Part shown: in pieces, positions 9,114 through 18,331 of the stretch | How the letters are laid out: each line of letters opens with the position of its first letter | How positions within the stretch are numbered: the first letter of the stretch is position 1 | DNA from: Sphingomonas lycopersici | Lineage (GTDB): Bacteria > Pseudomonadota > Alphaproteobacteria > Sphingomonadales > Sphingomonadaceae | Length of the DNA: 64,000 nucleotides | Direction of reading: 5' to 3' | NCBI RefSeq assembly: GCF_026130605.1 | Contig: NZ_JANFAU010000003.1 | Coordinates: 558,001-622,000 of the forward strand | Position numbers and translations under genes: made by a program | The notes under the pieces: generated by a model | What the model saw: only the letters and a program-made list of their open reading frames with translations | Database searches by the model: none | What the model was told of the DNA's origin: nothing

Positions 9114-9176
9114 CCCCGGCGAAGGCCGGGGTCCAGCATCGGGCCGGTCGTGACTGGACCCCGGCCTTCGCCGGGG
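9114..9176. repeat. GC-rich palindromic repeat element, copy 1
   Basis: A perfect 22-bp inverted repeat (left arm 9114-9135, right arm 9155-9176) encloses a 19-nt loop. It is preceded by an 11-base C run (9107-9117) that merges with the left arm. The arm core CCCCGGCGAAGGC recurs in a second hairpin near 50.4 kb. The design (long GC palindrome in a gap after a gene end) fits a dispersed REP-like or terminator-like element. Confidence 0.75.
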
Positions 9177-9199
9177 CAGATCATCTTTCACGCGATGCG

Positions 9200-9634
9200 C
9201 TATGCATCACGCAACGACGTAAATCCCTCGGCAAATTGCGGCGCGTCATCGGTAATCCGCACCCACGGTGCTTTCGACGCGACGTGGATATGCGCCGCAT
9301 AGCCGCGAAAACCCGGATCATCGTCGAGCAGCCCGGCGGGGACGAAATAGATTTTCCGATCGCTGTCGGTGTGCGGCACCGGGCTCCCGCACGTCCCGCA
9401 AAAGGTCGATAGCCAGCCATCGGATCCGGGGACGAGATAGCTGCGGATATCGCCCTCGCCGCTGAGCCAGCGAAAACTTTTCACCGCGGTATAGAAAACC
9501 GCATTGCCGTCGGTGCCGGAAACCTTGCGGCATTTCGAACAATGGCATTGCCCGACCGGCCCGAAATTGCCCTCGATCGCGAAGGCGACCTTGCCGCAAA
9601 GACATGAACCCCTGATCGATCCGGGCACGGGCAT
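9200..9634 (-). CDS. GFA-family (CENP-V/GFA domain) zinc protein
   Basis: Small cytoplasmic protein of 144 residues with the glutathione-dependent formaldehyde-activating (GFA) fold. The zinc-binding cysteines are in place: C11-x-C13 (SCLCG), C30-x-C32-x2-C35 (QCHCSKC) and C79-x2-C82 (FCGTC). The family includes glutathione S-(hydroxymethyl) transferases and some S-lyases, but most members have no proven substrate, and no formaldehyde-oxidation genes lie nearby. It starts 6 bp after the S9 peptidase stop on the same strand, so it is probably the second gene of that transcript. Confidence 0.85.
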   Translation of the reverse strand: MPVPGSIRGSCLCGKVAFAIEGNFGPVGQCHCSKCRKVSGTDGNAVFYTAVKSFRWLSGEGDIRSYLVPGSDGWLSTFCGTCGSPVPHTDSDRKIYFVPAGLLDDDPGFRGYAAHIHVASKAPWVRITDDAPQFAEGFTSLRDA

Positions 9635-9640
9635 CCCCTC

Positions 9641-11734
9641 CTATTTCTTGAGCTCCGCCTCGAAGAATCGCACCGTCGCGGTGTCCGCCTTGAGCCAGTC
9701 CGAATAGCGCAGGAATCCGTGAATCTCGTTGGGCAGCACCAGTTCCTCATAACGCACGCCCGCGGCATCGAGCCGGCGCGCGAGATCGATCGTCTGGTTG
9801 AACCGGACATTGCGGTCGTCGTCGCCGTGGATCAGCAGCACCGGCGATTTCCACCGCGCGACATCGGCGACCGGCGAGCTTTCGAATGCCGATTTGAGCG
9901 CTGCCTCCCAATCACCCTTCTCGTAGCGCTCGGCCGGCTTGGCCTCCTCGACCAGCGTGCGCGACCAATCGTGGACGCCGTGAAGGTCGACCCCCGCCTT
10001 GAAGGTCGCGCTGTCGCGGGCGAGCGCCATCGCGGTGAGATAGCCGCCGTAAGACCCGCCCCAGATCCCGATCCGCTCGGGATCGACGCTGCTCAGCGAC
10101 TTGAGATAGGCGCCCGCCGCCTGCACGTCGCGATATTCGGATGCGCCCCGGAAACTCGCCTGCGCGGGATGCTGGAACGCGCGGCCATAGCCGATGCCGA
10201 GCCGGTAATTGACCGACAGCACGGTAAAGCCGCGCGTCACCAGATATTGGTTCATCGCATAGCTGTGCGCGTAATAATCCATATAGGGGAAACCGAGCAG
10301 CATCTGCCGCATCGGCCCGCCGTGGACGAAGACCAGCGCGGGATGCCTGCCGCCGCCCGCCGGCTCGAATAACTGGCCGTGGATCAGCATCCCGTCCGCC
10401 GCCTTGAAGGTCACCTGTTTGGGGACGACCATCGGCGGGGCGTAGCCGGTCGAGGCGTCGCCGATCAGCGTCTCACGTCCGTCCGCGCCGATCATCCGCA
10501 CCTCGCCCGCGCGGGTCGGCCCCGCCGCGACAAAGGCGATGCGATCGCCGCCCGCCGCAACCGGGGTCCATTCGAGCCCGGTGCCGTGCGTCACCGCCTG
10601 CGGCGCAGCGCGGTCGACCGGTACGCGGAACACGTGCCGCCGATCGTCGTCGCCGCTCGTCGCGCCATTATTGGCGTCGTAGAACAACATGGTGCGGTCA
10701 CGCGACAAGCTCGTGTGCTCGACCATATATTTGCCCGGCGTGAGCAGCAGCGGCTCACCGCCGCTCGCCGACAACGAATAGAGATGCGCCCAATTGTCGA
10801 GTTCGGCGCGGAACACCAATCGGTCGCCCGCGCCCCACATCAGTGCCGCGCCGTCCGAGATCGCGCTGGGATAGGAACCCTCGGCGGTCCGCGGGCTGCG
10901 CCACACGACCTTGCCCTCGCCGCTGGTCGCATCGGCGACGAGGATCGACCAGGGCTCGGGCGCCTCGGTCAGCAAAGGTTGCGGCGCCCCGCCGTCGCCG
11001 GGCTGGCGGGTGAAGGCAACGCGCCGGCCGTCGGGCGACCACACCGCGCCGCCGTCGAACCCGGTGCCAGGGGCGAGCCATATCACCGGCTTGTCCGCGC
11101 CCGACCAGATGCCAACGAAGGCATGATCGCCGCGCCCCGAAACGAACGCGAGCCGCGTCCCGTCGGGCGACCAGGCGAGCCCCGATGCCTTGCCGCGATC
11201 GGCGATCAGCAGCGCGGGCTTGTCCTTCACCGCGGCATCGACGCTCCACACCTTGCCGCTCTTGATGAAGGCGACGCGCCCCGTGGGGGAGATTGCCGGC
11301 GCATCGCCTTCGGCGATCTTCACCGGCGCCCCGCCGGCGGTCGCGGCGGACCAGATTTCGAGCGTCGCCGCATCGGTGCGGCTCGCCGGATTGGGCTCGC
11401 CCTCGATCGGCCAATTGGCGTCGTGATCGCCGCCGCGCACCCAGATCGCGCGCGTGCCGTCGGGCGACAGCACCAGCCCGGTCAGTTCCTGCCCGTCATC
11501 GGCGGTCGCGTCGGTCAGCCGGCGGGCGCGATAATCGGGGCCGGCCGCGCTCCACACGTTGCGCGCGCCCTTCACCACATTGATCCAGGCGATGCGATCG
11601 GCGCGCTCGGCCGCGACGAGCCCGGTCTGGAACGGATAAGCGAGCGCCGCCTCCAGCCCCGGCGGCGGCGCTTCCGCTGCTGCAATTCCCGCCGGCGCGA
11701 TCGCCAGCAACACGCCCAGCACGATCGGCCGCAT
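9641..11734 (-). CDS. Secreted S9-family peptidase (prolyl oligopeptidase / acylaminoacyl peptidase type)
   Basis: Exported serine peptidase of about 697 residues. It has a signal peptide (VLGVLLAIAPAGIAAAEA), an N-terminal seven-bladed propeller-like half rich in TolB-type repeats (WSPDGTRLAF, WSPDGRRVAF), then an alpha/beta-hydrolase domain. The nucleophile elbow is GGSYGGY (Ser about 560), followed by the Asp in HGDDDRN and the His in NEIHGF. Two ATGs compete: the first touches the Shine-Dalgarno AGGGGAG, whereas the second (11734) has a normal 6-nt spacing, so I place the start there. It probably degrades short peptides in the periplasm. Confidence 0.9.
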   Translation of the reverse strand: MRPIVLGVLLAIAPAGIAAAEAPPPGLEAALAYPFQTGLVAAERADRIAWINVVKGARNVWSAAGPDYRARRLTDATADDGQELTGLVLSPDGTRAIWVRGGDHDANWPIEGEPNPASRTDAATLEIWSAATAGGAPVKIAEGDAPAISPTGRVAFIKSGKVWSVDAAVKDKPALLIADRGKASGLAWSPDGTRLAFVSGRGDHAFVGIWSGADKPVIWLAPGTGFDGGAVWSPDGRRVAFTRQPGDGGAPQPLLTEAPEPWSILVADATSGEGKVVWRSPRTAEGSYPSAISDGAALMWGAGDRLVFRAELDNWAHLYSLSASGGEPLLLTPGKYMVEHTSLSRDRTMLFYDANNGATSGDDDRRHVFRVPVDRAAPQAVTHGTGLEWTPVAAGGDRIAFVAAGPTRAGEVRMIGADGRETLIGDASTGYAPPMVVPKQVTFKAADGMLIHGQLFEPAGGGRHPALVFVHGGPMRQMLLGFPYMDYYAHSYAMNQYLVTRGFTVLSVNYRLGIGYGRAFQHPAQASFRGASEYRDVQAAGAYLKSLSSVDPERIGIWGGSYGGYLTAMALARDSATFKAGVDLHGVHDWSRTLVEEAKPAERYEKGDWEAALKSAFESSPVADVARWKSPVLLIHGDDDRNVRFNQTIDLARRLDAAGVRYEELVLPNEIHGFLRYSDWLKADTATVRFFEAELKK

Positions 11735-11809
11735 GCACATCTCCCCTTTTGGGAGAAGAGCTTAGCGGCTGACCCGTGGTTGGCAATGCACGGGGCGCAA
11801 GATGCGAAA

Positions 11810-11834
11810 AAGGCGGGCGACAATCGCCCGCCTT
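11810..11834 (-). terminator. Intrinsic terminator of the pirin gene
   Basis: Read on the minus strand, the pirin stop is followed by a perfect 11-bp stem (AAGGCGGGCGA / TCGCCCGCCTT) with a 3-nt loop and then a T run (TTTTTCGC). This is a textbook Rho-independent terminator. It protects the S9 peptidase gene downstream from read-through. Confidence 0.85.
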
Positions 11835-11840
11835 CCCCGA

Positions 11841-12539
11841 TTACGCCGCGTCGACGAGGACGATCTCGCTATCCTCGATCGCGGTGACGCGGATCACCTC
11901 CACGTCGCTGATCGCCGCGCCGTCGCGCGCATTGACCTGCACGTCGTCGATCCGGATCGCGCCGGTCGCCGGGACGAGATAGGCCTTGCGGTCCTTGCCC
12001 AGCGGGTAATCGGCGCTCTCCCCGGCCTTGAGCGTCGCGCCGACGACCCGCGCATCGGTGCGGATCGGCAGCGCATCGCCGTCGCCGTCATAACCCGAGG
12101 CAAGCGTGACGAACTGCCCGGCGCGCTCGCCCTTGGGGAAGGGTTTGGCGCCCCAGCGCGGCGGCTCGCCGTCACGGGTCGGAATGATCCAGATCTGGAA
12201 GATCCTGGTCGTCACATCCTCGAGATTATATTCCGAATGGCGGATCCCGGTGCCCGCGCTCATCACCTGGACGTCGCCGGCCTCGGTGCGGCCCTTGTTG
12301 CCCAGGCTGTCCTCATGCGTGATCGCGCCTTCGCGGACATAAGTGATGATTTCCATGTCGCGGTGCGGGTGCGGCGGAAAGCCGGTCTTGGGCGCGATCG
12401 TATCGTCGTTCCACACGCGCAAATTGCCCCAGTGCATCCGCGCCGGATCATGATAACCGGCGAACGAGAAATGATGCTTGGCATCGAGCCAGCCGTGATT
12501 GGCACCACCGAGGCCGTCGAAAGGGCGAAGTTCGATCAT
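11841..12539 (-). CDS. Pirin-family cupin protein
   Basis: Bicupin of 232 residues of the pirin family. The N-terminal metal-binding motif HPHRDMEIITYV, the later MSAGTGIRHSEYN and the opening MIELRPFDGLGGANHGW with F/H-rich KHHFSF are characteristic of YhhW-like pirins, several of which show quercetin 2,3-dioxygenase activity. It is transcribed divergently from a LysR regulator across 113 bp, a frequent arrangement in which the LysR protein controls the pirin gene in response to redox or electrophile stress (family knowledge, not shown here). It ends at a strong terminator. Confidence 0.9.
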   Translation of the reverse strand: MIELRPFDGLGGANHGWLDAKHHFSFAGYHDPARMHWGNLRVWNDDTIAPKTGFPPHPHRDMEIITYVREGAITHEDSLGNKGRTEAGDVQVMSAGTGIRHSEYNLEDVTTRIFQIWIIPTRDGEPPRWGAKPFPKGERAGQFVTLASGYDGDGDALPIRTDARVVGATLKAGESADYPLGKDRKAYLVPATGAIRIDDVQVNARDGAAISDVEVIRVTAIEDSEIVLVDAA

Positions 12540-12652
12540 CGTGCATCTCCTGTCGGGCGGCGCCGGCCGCCCTTGTTGAGAACGATTTAGAGGTTGCGCA
12601 CTTTTCTTTTCAGAGGGATAAAATCGACCCGACTATTCCAGGAACTTGAAAA

Positions 12653-13582
12653 GTGGCCAACCCCGGCACCCCGACCTTCGACCAGCTCCGCATCTTTCTG
12701 GCGATCGTCGATACGGGCAGCTTCGCCGCCGCCGGGCGCAAGCTCAACCGCGCGGTCTCGGTGATCAGCTACGGAATCGGCAATCTCGAAGCGCAGCTCG
12801 GGCTGACCCTGTTCGAGCGCGAGGGAACGCGCAAGCCCCGGCTGACGCTCGCCGGCCGCGCCGTCCTCGCCGAGGCGCGCAGCGTCGCGCTCGGGATCGA
12901 CGGGCTGCGCGCCAAGGTGAAGGGGCTGCTCGAAGGGCTGGAGGCGGAGGTCGATCTGGCGGTCGACGTGATGCTCCCGGCCGAGCGGCTCGCCAAGACA
13001 TTGCGCGCCTTCGCGGCCGAGTTTCCCACCGTCCAGCTTCGGCTACACGTCGAGGCGCTGGGCGCGGTCACCGCGATGGTGCTCGACGGCACCGCCTCGA
13101 TCGGGCTTTCCGGGCCGCTGTTCGTCGGCGTCGAGGAGATCGAGAGCGTCTCGGCCGGCGCGGTGCCGCTGGTCCCCGTCGCCGCGCCCGATCACCCGCT
13201 CGGCCGGATGGCGCGGATCGCGCCGGGCGCGGGGCGCGATCATATCCAGCTCGTGCTGACCGATCGTTCGCATTTCACCGAGGGGCGCGACTTTTCGGTG
13301 GTCAGCCCCAAGACCTGGCGGCTCGCCGATCTCGGCGCCAAGCACGCCCTGCTGCGCGAGGGGATCGGCTGGGGTAATATGCCGCTGCCGATGGTCGAGC
13401 CCGATCTCGTCGCAGGCACATTGGTGCGGCTCGACATGCCCGATCATCCCGGCGGCATCTATCGCTTCGCCGGGATCTGGCGGCGCGACGTGCCGCCCGG
13501 CCCGGCCGGCGCGTGGCTGATCGACCATTTCGCGCGCGCGGGGCTGGAAGATTATCTCCACGCCGGGCTGCCCGACATCTGA
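12653..13582 (+). CDS. LysR-family transcriptional regulator
   Basis: Transcription factor of 309 residues. The N-terminal winged HTH is FDQLRIFLAIVDTGSFAAAGRKL followed by the recognition helix and LFEREG, all standard LysR features, and the rest is an effector-binding domain. The start is a GTG at 12653, supported by AGGAAC 7 nt upstream; no suitable ATG exists before the HTH. It is divergent from the pirin gene and very likely regulates it, autoregulating its own promoter in the shared 113-bp gap. The co-inducer is unknown. Confidence 0.9.
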   Translation: MANPGTPTFDQLRIFLAIVDTGSFAAAGRKLNRAVSVISYGIGNLEAQLGLTLFEREGTRKPRLTLAGRAVLAEARSVALGIDGLRAKVKGLLEGLEAEVDLAVDVMLPAERLAKTLRAFAAEFPTVQLRLHVEALGAVTAMVLDGTASIGLSGPLFVGVEEIESVSAGAVPLVPVAAPDHPLGRMARIAPGAGRDHIQLVLTDRSHFTEGRDFSVVSPKTWRLADLGAKHALLREGIGWGNMPLPMVEPDLVAGTLVRLDMPDHPGGIYRFAGIWRRDVPPGPAGAWLIDHFARAGLEDYLHAGLPDI

Positions 13583-13625
13583 CGGCGACGCTGCGGCTCG
13601 CAGCGCACCGGTAGTCCTCTTAAAC

Positions 13626-13651
13626 GGAACCAGAATGTTGGCGTGGGCGTT
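13626..13651 (+). promoter_or_regulatory. EcfG-type general-stress promoter
   Basis: GGAAC (13626-13630), a 17-nt spacer and CGTT (13648-13651) match the GGAAC-N16/17-CGTT consensus of the alphaproteobacterial general stress sigma factor EcfG. It lies 24 bp upstream of the ATG of the small membrane protein at 13675. Confidence 0.6.
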
Positions 13652-13674
13652 CGTGCGGGCTGAGGAGAGATGGG

Positions 13675-13857
13675 ATGTCAGAGGACAAGACAACCATAGT
13701 CAAAACCGGCGGCGGCGGTAGTACGGTGGTCGCTTTCATCCTGGGGATCATCGTGGTGCTGGTCGCACTCTATGTGGTCTTCGGCACCGATCTGCTGCGC
13801 AACGCCCCGCAAAAGGTCGACGCCAACGTAAAGATCGAGACGCCCGGCAATAGTTGA
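13675..13857 (+). CDS. Small single-pass membrane protein, stress-type
   Basis: Protein of 60 residues with a polar N-terminus containing a Gly run (TGGGGST), one clear transmembrane helix at about residues 18-40 (VVAFILGIIVVLVALYVVF) and a short polar tail. No family is recognised. GAGGAGAG precedes the ATG at normal spacing. An EcfG-type promoter lies directly upstream, which suggests induction in stationary phase or under stress. The gene ends 8 bp before the convergent RidA gene. The function is unknown. Confidence 0.72.
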   Translation: MSEDKTTIVKTGGGGSTVVAFILGIIVVLVALYVVFGTDLLRNAPQKVDANVKIETPGNS

Positions 13858-13865
13858 AGCCCGCG

Positions 13866-14258
13866 CTAGTCGGGAACAACCGCGGTCACCTCGATCTCGA
13901 TCTTTGCGGCGGCTTCCATCAGCGCGACGACCTGCACCACCGCCATCGCCGGATAATTGCGCCCCATGATCGCGCGATAGATTTCGCCGATGCGCCGCGC
14001 ATTATCGAGATAGTCGGCGCGATCGGTGATGTACCAGGTCATCCGCACGACATGCTCCGGCCCGGCATCGGCCTCCACGAGCAGTGCCACCAGATTGCGC
14101 AGGATCTGTTCGAACTGCCCGGCGAGATCGGTGCGTTCGAACTTTTCCTCTTCGTTCCAGCCGACCAGCCCCGAAACGAAGATCTGCCGCCCGCGCGCCT
14201 CGATCGCGTTGGAATAGCCCTTGGGACGCGGCCAGCCGGCCGGTTGCAGGATTCTCAT
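13866..14258 (-). CDS. RidA/YjgF/Rid-family protein
   Basis: Trimeric enamine/imine deaminase-like protein of 130 residues. The segments SNAIEARGRQIFVSGLVGW and the long helix with QFEQILRNLVALL are typical Rid features. The usual catalytic Arg region near the C-terminus is replaced by NYPAMAVVQVVALMEAAAKIEIE, so this is not archetypal RidA. A Rid paralogue also occurs in 2-aminobenzoyl-CoA gene clusters, where reactive imines could arise. It lies 63 bp downstream of the enoyl-CoA hydratase gene on the same strand and is probably the last gene of that operon. Confidence 0.87.
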   Translation of the reverse strand: MRILQPAGWPRPKGYSNAIEARGRQIFVSGLVGWNEEEKFERTDLAGQFEQILRNLVALLVEADAGPEHVVRMTWYITDRADYLDNARRIGEIYRAIMGRNYPAMAVVQVVALMEAAAKIEIEVTAVVPD

Positions 14259-14321
14259 CGTCTCGCCCCGTCTGGAATGCCGCGATCGTCGCGCTCGTTG
14301 ATGAAGCTCTCGCCTGCCATC

Positions 14322-15137
14322 TCAATCCCCTTCGAACACCGGCTTCTGCTTCGCCACGAAGGCGTGATAGGCGCGCGAGAAATCCTGCGTCTGCATGCAG
14401 ATCGCCTGCGCCTGTGCCTCGGCCTCGATCGCGGTCTCGACCGGCATCGCCCATTCCATTTCGAGCTGGTTCTTGGTCATGCCGTGCGCGAAGGTCGGGC
14501 CGTGCGCGAGCATCGTGGCATAGCCTGCCGCCTCGCCCGCCAGCGCCTCCGCCGCGACCACGCGGTTGAAGAAGCCCCAGCGCTCGCCCTCCTCGGCCGA
14601 GAAGGAGCGCCCGCTGAACAGCAGGTCCGCCGCACGCCCTTGCCCGATGATCCGCGGCAGGATCGCGCACGCGCCCATATCCGCCCCGGCGAGCCCGACG
14701 CGGGTGAACAGGAAAGCGGTCTTGGCCGCCGGCGTCGCAAAGCGGATATCGGACGCCATCGCCATGATCGCCCCCGCCCCGGCGCATACCCCGTCGACCG
14801 CGGCGATAATCGGCTGCGGGCATTTGCGCATCGCCTTGACCAGATCGCCGGTCATCCGGGTGAAGGCGAGCAATTCGGGCATCGTCATCTCGGTCAGCGG
14901 CCCGATGATCTCGTGCACGTCGCCGCCCGAACAGAAATTCCCGCCCGCGCCGGTGATCACCACCGCCTTCACCGCCGGCGCATAGACCAACGCGCGAAAC
15001 AGATCGCGCAACTCGGCATAGGAATCGAACGTCAGCGGGTTCTTGCGCTCGGGGCGGTTGAGCGTGATCGTCGCGACGCGATCCTTGAACTCATAGGCGA
15101 AATGGCTCGGCCGGTAGCCCGCCGCGTCGAATTCCAT
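14322..15137 (-). CDS. Enoyl-CoA hydratase/isomerase (crotonase family)
   Basis: Crotonase-fold protein of 271 residues. [18 protein letters not shown], the oxyanion-hole segment [17 protein letters not shown], and [21 protein letters not shown] are family landmarks. It probably adds water to, or opens, a ring-reduced CoA thioester made by the upstream monooxygenase/reductase. The open frame runs on into the SDR gene, but ATG at 15137 with GAGGAG upstream and an 11-bp gap to the SDR stop defines the gene. It sits in the order monooxygenase, SDR, hydratase, RidA, as expected for beta-oxidation-like degradation of 2-aminobenzoyl-CoA or a related aryl-CoA. Confidence 0.9.
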   Translation of the reverse strand: MEFDAAGYRPSHFAYEFKDRVATITLNRPERKNPLTFDSYAELRDLFRALVYAPAVKAVVITGAGGNFCSGGDVHEIIGPLTEMTMPELLAFTRMTGDLVKAMRKCPQPIIAAVDGVCAGAGAIMAMASDIRFATPAAKTAFLFTRVGLAGADMGACAILPRIIGQGRAADLLFSGRSFSAEEGERWGFFNRVVAAEALAGEAAGYATMLAHGPTFAHGMTKNQLEMEWAMPVETAIEAEAQAQAICMQTQDFSRAYHAFVAKQKPVFEGD

Positions 15138-15148
15138 CCTTAGTCTCC

Positions 15149-15898
15149 TCACATGATCTCGCCGCCGGCGACGACGATCGCCTGTCCGGTGATCGAGCGC
15201 GCCGCGGGGGAAACCAGCCACGAAATCGTCGCGGCAACCTCCTCCGGCTCGACCAACCGCCCCTGCGGGTTGCTCGCGGTGAAGGCGGCGAGCGCCTGTT
15301 CCTCGCTGCGCCCGGTCTTGGCGACGATATTGGCGACCGCATCGCGGATCAGATCGGTGTCGGTATAGCCGGGGCACAAAGCGTTGACGGTGATCGCGGT
15401 CTTGGCGAGCTCGAGCGCCAGCGACCGCGTCATCCCGAGGAGCGCATGTTTGGTCGCGGTATAAGCGCTGACATAGGCATAGCCCTTGAGCGCGGCAGTG
15501 CTCGCGACGTTGACGATCCGCCCCGTCTCCAGCTTGCGCATCGCGGGGAGCGCCGCGCGGCTGGTATGGACCGCGCCCATCACGTTGACGCGCCACAATT
15601 CGTCCCACAATGCATCGGCCGACGCCTCGAACGGCGCGGTGCGCGCGGCCCCCGCGGCGTTGACGAGGATGCCGGCCGCGCCGTGGCGCGCCGCCGCCGC
15701 GTCGAACGCCGCCGCGACCGACGCCGCGTCCGCCACGTCGCAGACGACCGCGTTCGCCCCGGGCAAGTCGACCAGCGCCGCATGAAGCCGCGCCTCGCTG
15801 CGCCCCATGATCGTCACGCGATGCCGCGCGGCGACGAGCGCCTTGGCGATCGCCAGCCCGATCCCGCTGCCGCCGCCGGTGACGATCGCGTGGCTCAT
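15149..15898 (-). CDS. SDR-family 3-hydroxyacyl-CoA dehydrogenase-like oxidoreductase
   Basis: Short-chain dehydrogenase of 249 residues. The NAD(P)-binding motif [10 protein letters not shown] is at residues 7-16, the NNAG-equivalent is NAAGAA, and the catalytic YxxxK is YTATKHA, with a Ser in VASTAAL. The segment [12 protein letters not shown] at the C-terminus resembles acetoacetyl-CoA reductase or 3-hydroxyacyl-CoA dehydrogenase type SDRs. ATGA overlaps the stop of the monooxygenase gene, so the two are translationally coupled. It likely oxidises or reduces a hydroxyacyl-CoA intermediate of the aryl-CoA pathway. Confidence 0.88.
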   Translation of the reverse strand: MSHAIVTGGGSGIGLAIAKALVAARHRVTIMGRSEARLHAALVDLPGANAVVCDVADAASVAAAFDAAAARHGAAGILVNAAGAARTAPFEASADALWDELWRVNVMGAVHTSRAALPAMRKLETGRIVNVASTAALKGYAYVSAYTATKHALLGMTRSLALELAKTAITVNALCPGYTDTDLIRDAVANIVAKTGRSEEQALAAFTASNPQGRLVEPEEVAATISWLVSPAARSITGQAIVVAGGEIM

Positions 15899-18213
15899 TG
15901 CGCCGCCGCCACCTGCGCCGCGCGCAGCTTGTTGAGCTTGAGCTGCGCATAGCCGCTCAGATATTGCACCGGCACATTTTCCTCGCCGAGCCCCTGCGCC
16001 GCCGCCGCCTCGATCGTCCAATTGGGGTTCATCTGATGCGGCCGCCCGATCGCGCACAGATCGGCGCGACCCGCGGCGACGATCGAATTGACGTGATCGA
16101 CCTCGTAGATATTGCCGACCGCCATCGTCGCCACTCCCAGTTCGTTGCGAATCTGATCGGAGAATGGCGTCTGGAACATGCGGCCGTAAACCGGCTTCTG
16201 ATCCCTGGTCACCTGCCCTGCCGAAACGTCGATCAGATCGGCGCCAGCGGCGGTGAAGGCGCGCGCGATCTCGACCGCATCCTCGGGGGTCACCCCGGCG
16301 TCGCCCATCCAGTCGGTCGCCGAAATCCTCACCGACATCGGCTTGTCCACCGGCCAGACGGCGCGCATCGCGCGAAAAACCTCCAGCGGATAGCGCAGCC
16401 GGTTGTCGAGGCTGCCGCCATAATCGTCGCTGCGTCGGTTCTGGATCGGGCTGATGAACCCCGAGAGCAGATAGCCGTGCCCGCAATGCAGCTCGACCAT
16501 ATCGAACCCCGCCGCGTCGGCGTAGCGCGTCGATTGGACGAACCGGTCGCGGATCTCGTCCATCTGCGCGCGGGTTAGCGCCGAGGGCACCTGATTTTCC
16601 GCGCTCCACGCGACATCGGACGGCGCGACCAACGGCCAATTGCCCTCGGCCAACGGCTCATCCATCCCCTCCCACGCGACGCGGGTCGAGCCCTTCGATC
16701 CGCTATGCCCGAGCTGCATGCAGATCCGCGTATCGCACGTGCGGTGGACGAAATCGGTGATGCGCCGCCACCCCGCGGCCTGCTCGGCATTCCACAGACC
16801 GGTGCAGCCGGGGGTGATCCGCGCCTCGGGCGAGACGCAGGTCATCTCGGTGACGATCAGCCCCGCCCCGCCCAGCGCGCGTGCGCCATAATGGACGAGG
16901 TGGAAATCGTCGGGCACGCCGTCGACCGCCGAATACATCGCCATCGGCGACATCACGACGCGGTTGCGCAAGGTCATCCCGCGCAACCGGAACGGCAGGA
17001 ACATCGGCGGCACCGGCGCCTCGACCGGCGCGCCCAATGCGGTTTCGGCGAGGCTGCGTTCGAGCGCGGCGAGCCATGCCGGATCGCGCAGCCGCAGATT
17101 TTCGTGGCTCACCCGCTGGCTGCGCGTCAGCAAGGTATAGGTGAATTGCATCGCGTCCATCTTGAGATAGCGATCGAGATGCTCGAACCATTCGGTCGAG
17201 TTGCGCGCGGCATTCTGCAGCTTGACGACCTCGAGCTGGCGCTCGGCCTGATATTCCTCCAGCCCCTGTTGCAACGCTTCGCCGCTGCCGAACCCGGGCC
17301 GGTTCATCACCTCGGCGAGCTTGATCGCATCCTCCAGCGCGAGCTTGGTCCCCGAGCCGATCGAGAAATGCGCGGTATGCGCGGCATCGCCGAGCAGGAC
17401 GATGTTCCTGTAGCTCCACTGACGGCAGATGATGCGCGGGAAGTTGATCCATGCCGAGCCGCGGATATGGCTGGCGTTGGTCATCAGTTCGTGCCCGCCG
17501 AGGTGATCGGCGAAGATCTCCTCGCACAACCGGCAGCTTTCTTCCTGCGACATCCGCCCGAAGCCGGCGCGCTCATAGGTTTCGGGATCGCATTCGACGA
17601 TGAACGTCGCGGTGTCCGCGTCGAACTGATAGGCGTGCGCCCAGATCCAGCCGAAGCGCGTGTACTTGAAGATGAAGTTGAACGCGTCGAACTTCTGGCG
17701 GGTGCCGAGCCAGACGAACTTGTTGCGCTTGACGTCCAGATCGACCGCGAATTGGGCCTCGTAGCGTCGGCGCAACTTGCTGTTCAATCCGTCGGCGGCG
17801 ATCACCAGATCGTAATCGGCGAGGAAATCGCTGTCGGGCTCGACCTCCACCTCGAATTCGAGCTTCACCCCCAGTGCGCGCGCGCGATCCTGCAGGATGT
17901 TGAGCAGCCTTTTGCGCCCGATGCCGATGAAGCCGTGGCCGCTGGAGCGATTGGTGACGGTGCGCCCGCCGTCCTCGATATGGACCTCGATATCGTCCCA
18001 ATGCGCCAGCTCGTCGATCATCGACTGCGCGCTGACGGGATCGTTGGCCTGGAGATGCTCCATCGTCTGATCGGAGAACACCACCCCCCAGCCAAAGGTG
18101 TCGCCGGCGCGGTTGCGCTCGAACACGGTGATGTCGTGCGACGGATCGCGCAGCATCATCGAGATCGCGAAATACAGCCCCGCCGGGCCGCCGCCTACGC
18201 ACGCCACCTTCAT
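15895..18213 (-). CDS. Two-domain aryl-CoA monooxygenase/reductase (2-aminobenzoyl-CoA or salicylyl-CoA type)
   Basis: Cytoplasmic flavoenzyme of 772 residues that fuses two domains. The N-terminal FAD-dependent monooxygenase has [11 protein letters not shown] at 6-16 and [22 protein letters not shown] for FAD phosphate binding. The C-terminal Old-Yellow-Enzyme-like FMN domain (from about residue 400) has [24 protein letters not shown] and [10 protein letters not shown]. This architecture is that of 2-aminobenzoyl-CoA monooxygenase/reductase and of salicylyl-CoA 5-hydroxylase. The matching CoA ligase at 24.7 kb resembles 2-aminobenzoate-CoA ligase, which favours anthranilate. The start is set by GAGGA before ATG 18213; further upstream the frame lacks homology. 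Confidence 0.92.
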   Translation of the reverse strand: MKVACVGGGPAGLYFAISMMLRDPSHDITVFERNRAGDTFGWGVVFSDQTMEHLQANDPVSAQSMIDELAHWDDIEVHIEDGGRTVTNRSSGHGFIGIGRKRLLNILQDRARALGVKLEFEVEVEPDSDFLADYDLVIAADGLNSKLRRRYEAQFAVDLDVKRNKFVWLGTRQKFDAFNFIFKYTRFGWIWAHAYQFDADTATFIVECDPETYERAGFGRMSQEESCRLCEEIFADHLGGHELMTNASHIRGSAWINFPRIICRQWSYRNIVLLGDAAHTAHFSIGSGTKLALEDAIKLAEVMNRPGFGSGEALQQGLEEYQAERQLEVVKLQNAARNSTEWFEHLDRYLKMDAMQFTYTLLTRSQRVSHENLRLRDPAWLAALERSLAETALGAPVEAPVPPMFLPFRLRGMTLRNRVVMSPMAMYSAVDGVPDDFHLVHYGARALGGAGLIVTEMTCVSPEARITPGCTGLWNAEQAAGWRRITDFVHRTCDTRICMQLGHSGSKGSTRVAWEGMDEPLAEGNWPLVAPSDVAWSAENQVPSALTRAQMDEIRDRFVQSTRYADAAGFDMVELHCGHGYLLSGFISPIQNRRSDDYGGSLDNRLRYPLEVFRAMRAVWPVDKPMSVRISATDWMGDAGVTPEDAVEIARAFTAAGADLIDVSAGQVTRDQKPVYGRMFQTPFSDQIRNELGVATMAVGNIYEVDHVNSIVAAGRADLCAIGRPHQMNPNWTIEAAAAQGLGEENVPVQYLSGYAQLKLNKLRAAQVAAAQ

Positions 18214-18261
18214 CTGCGCATCCTCACCGGGAATTGACGGCAGTGTATCGGGCGCGGGATT

Positions 18262-18279
18262 TATTTCAAGCTTAAAATA
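18262..18279. promoter_or_regulatory. Candidate MarR operator upstream of the aryl-CoA operon
   Basis: TATTTCAAGCTTAAAATA is an 18-bp near-perfect palindrome centred on AAGCTT, with a single mismatched pair. It is strikingly AT-rich in GC-rich DNA. It lies between the MarR stop and the monooxygenase start, about 49 bp before the latter, where an operator controlling the operon would be expected. The overlapping minus-strand TATATT could be a -10 element. Confidence 0.5.
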
Positions 18280-18331
18280 TATTCGCGGGCATTGGGAGGT
18301 CGGCAGAATAAATTGGGGGTGGTTTCGAAGC

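Noticed and set aside
13589..13605. CGCTGCG-GCT-CGCAGCG as a terminator of the LysR gene
   Set aside because: The stem is only 7 bp, with no T run, so it is too weak to call.
14322..15950. A 542-codon minus-strand frame that could be read as a fusion of an SDR-like piece with the enoyl-CoA hydratase
   Set aside because: The first half is out of frame with the real SDR and is nonsense; the hydratase has its own ATG and ribosome-binding site at 15137.
15895..18213. Naming the fused flavoprotein firmly as salicylyl-CoA 5-hydroxylase
   Set aside because: The architecture is shared with 2-aminobenzoyl-CoA monooxygenase/reductase, and the linked ligase fits 2-aminobenzoate better; the substrate cannot be fixed by reading alone.
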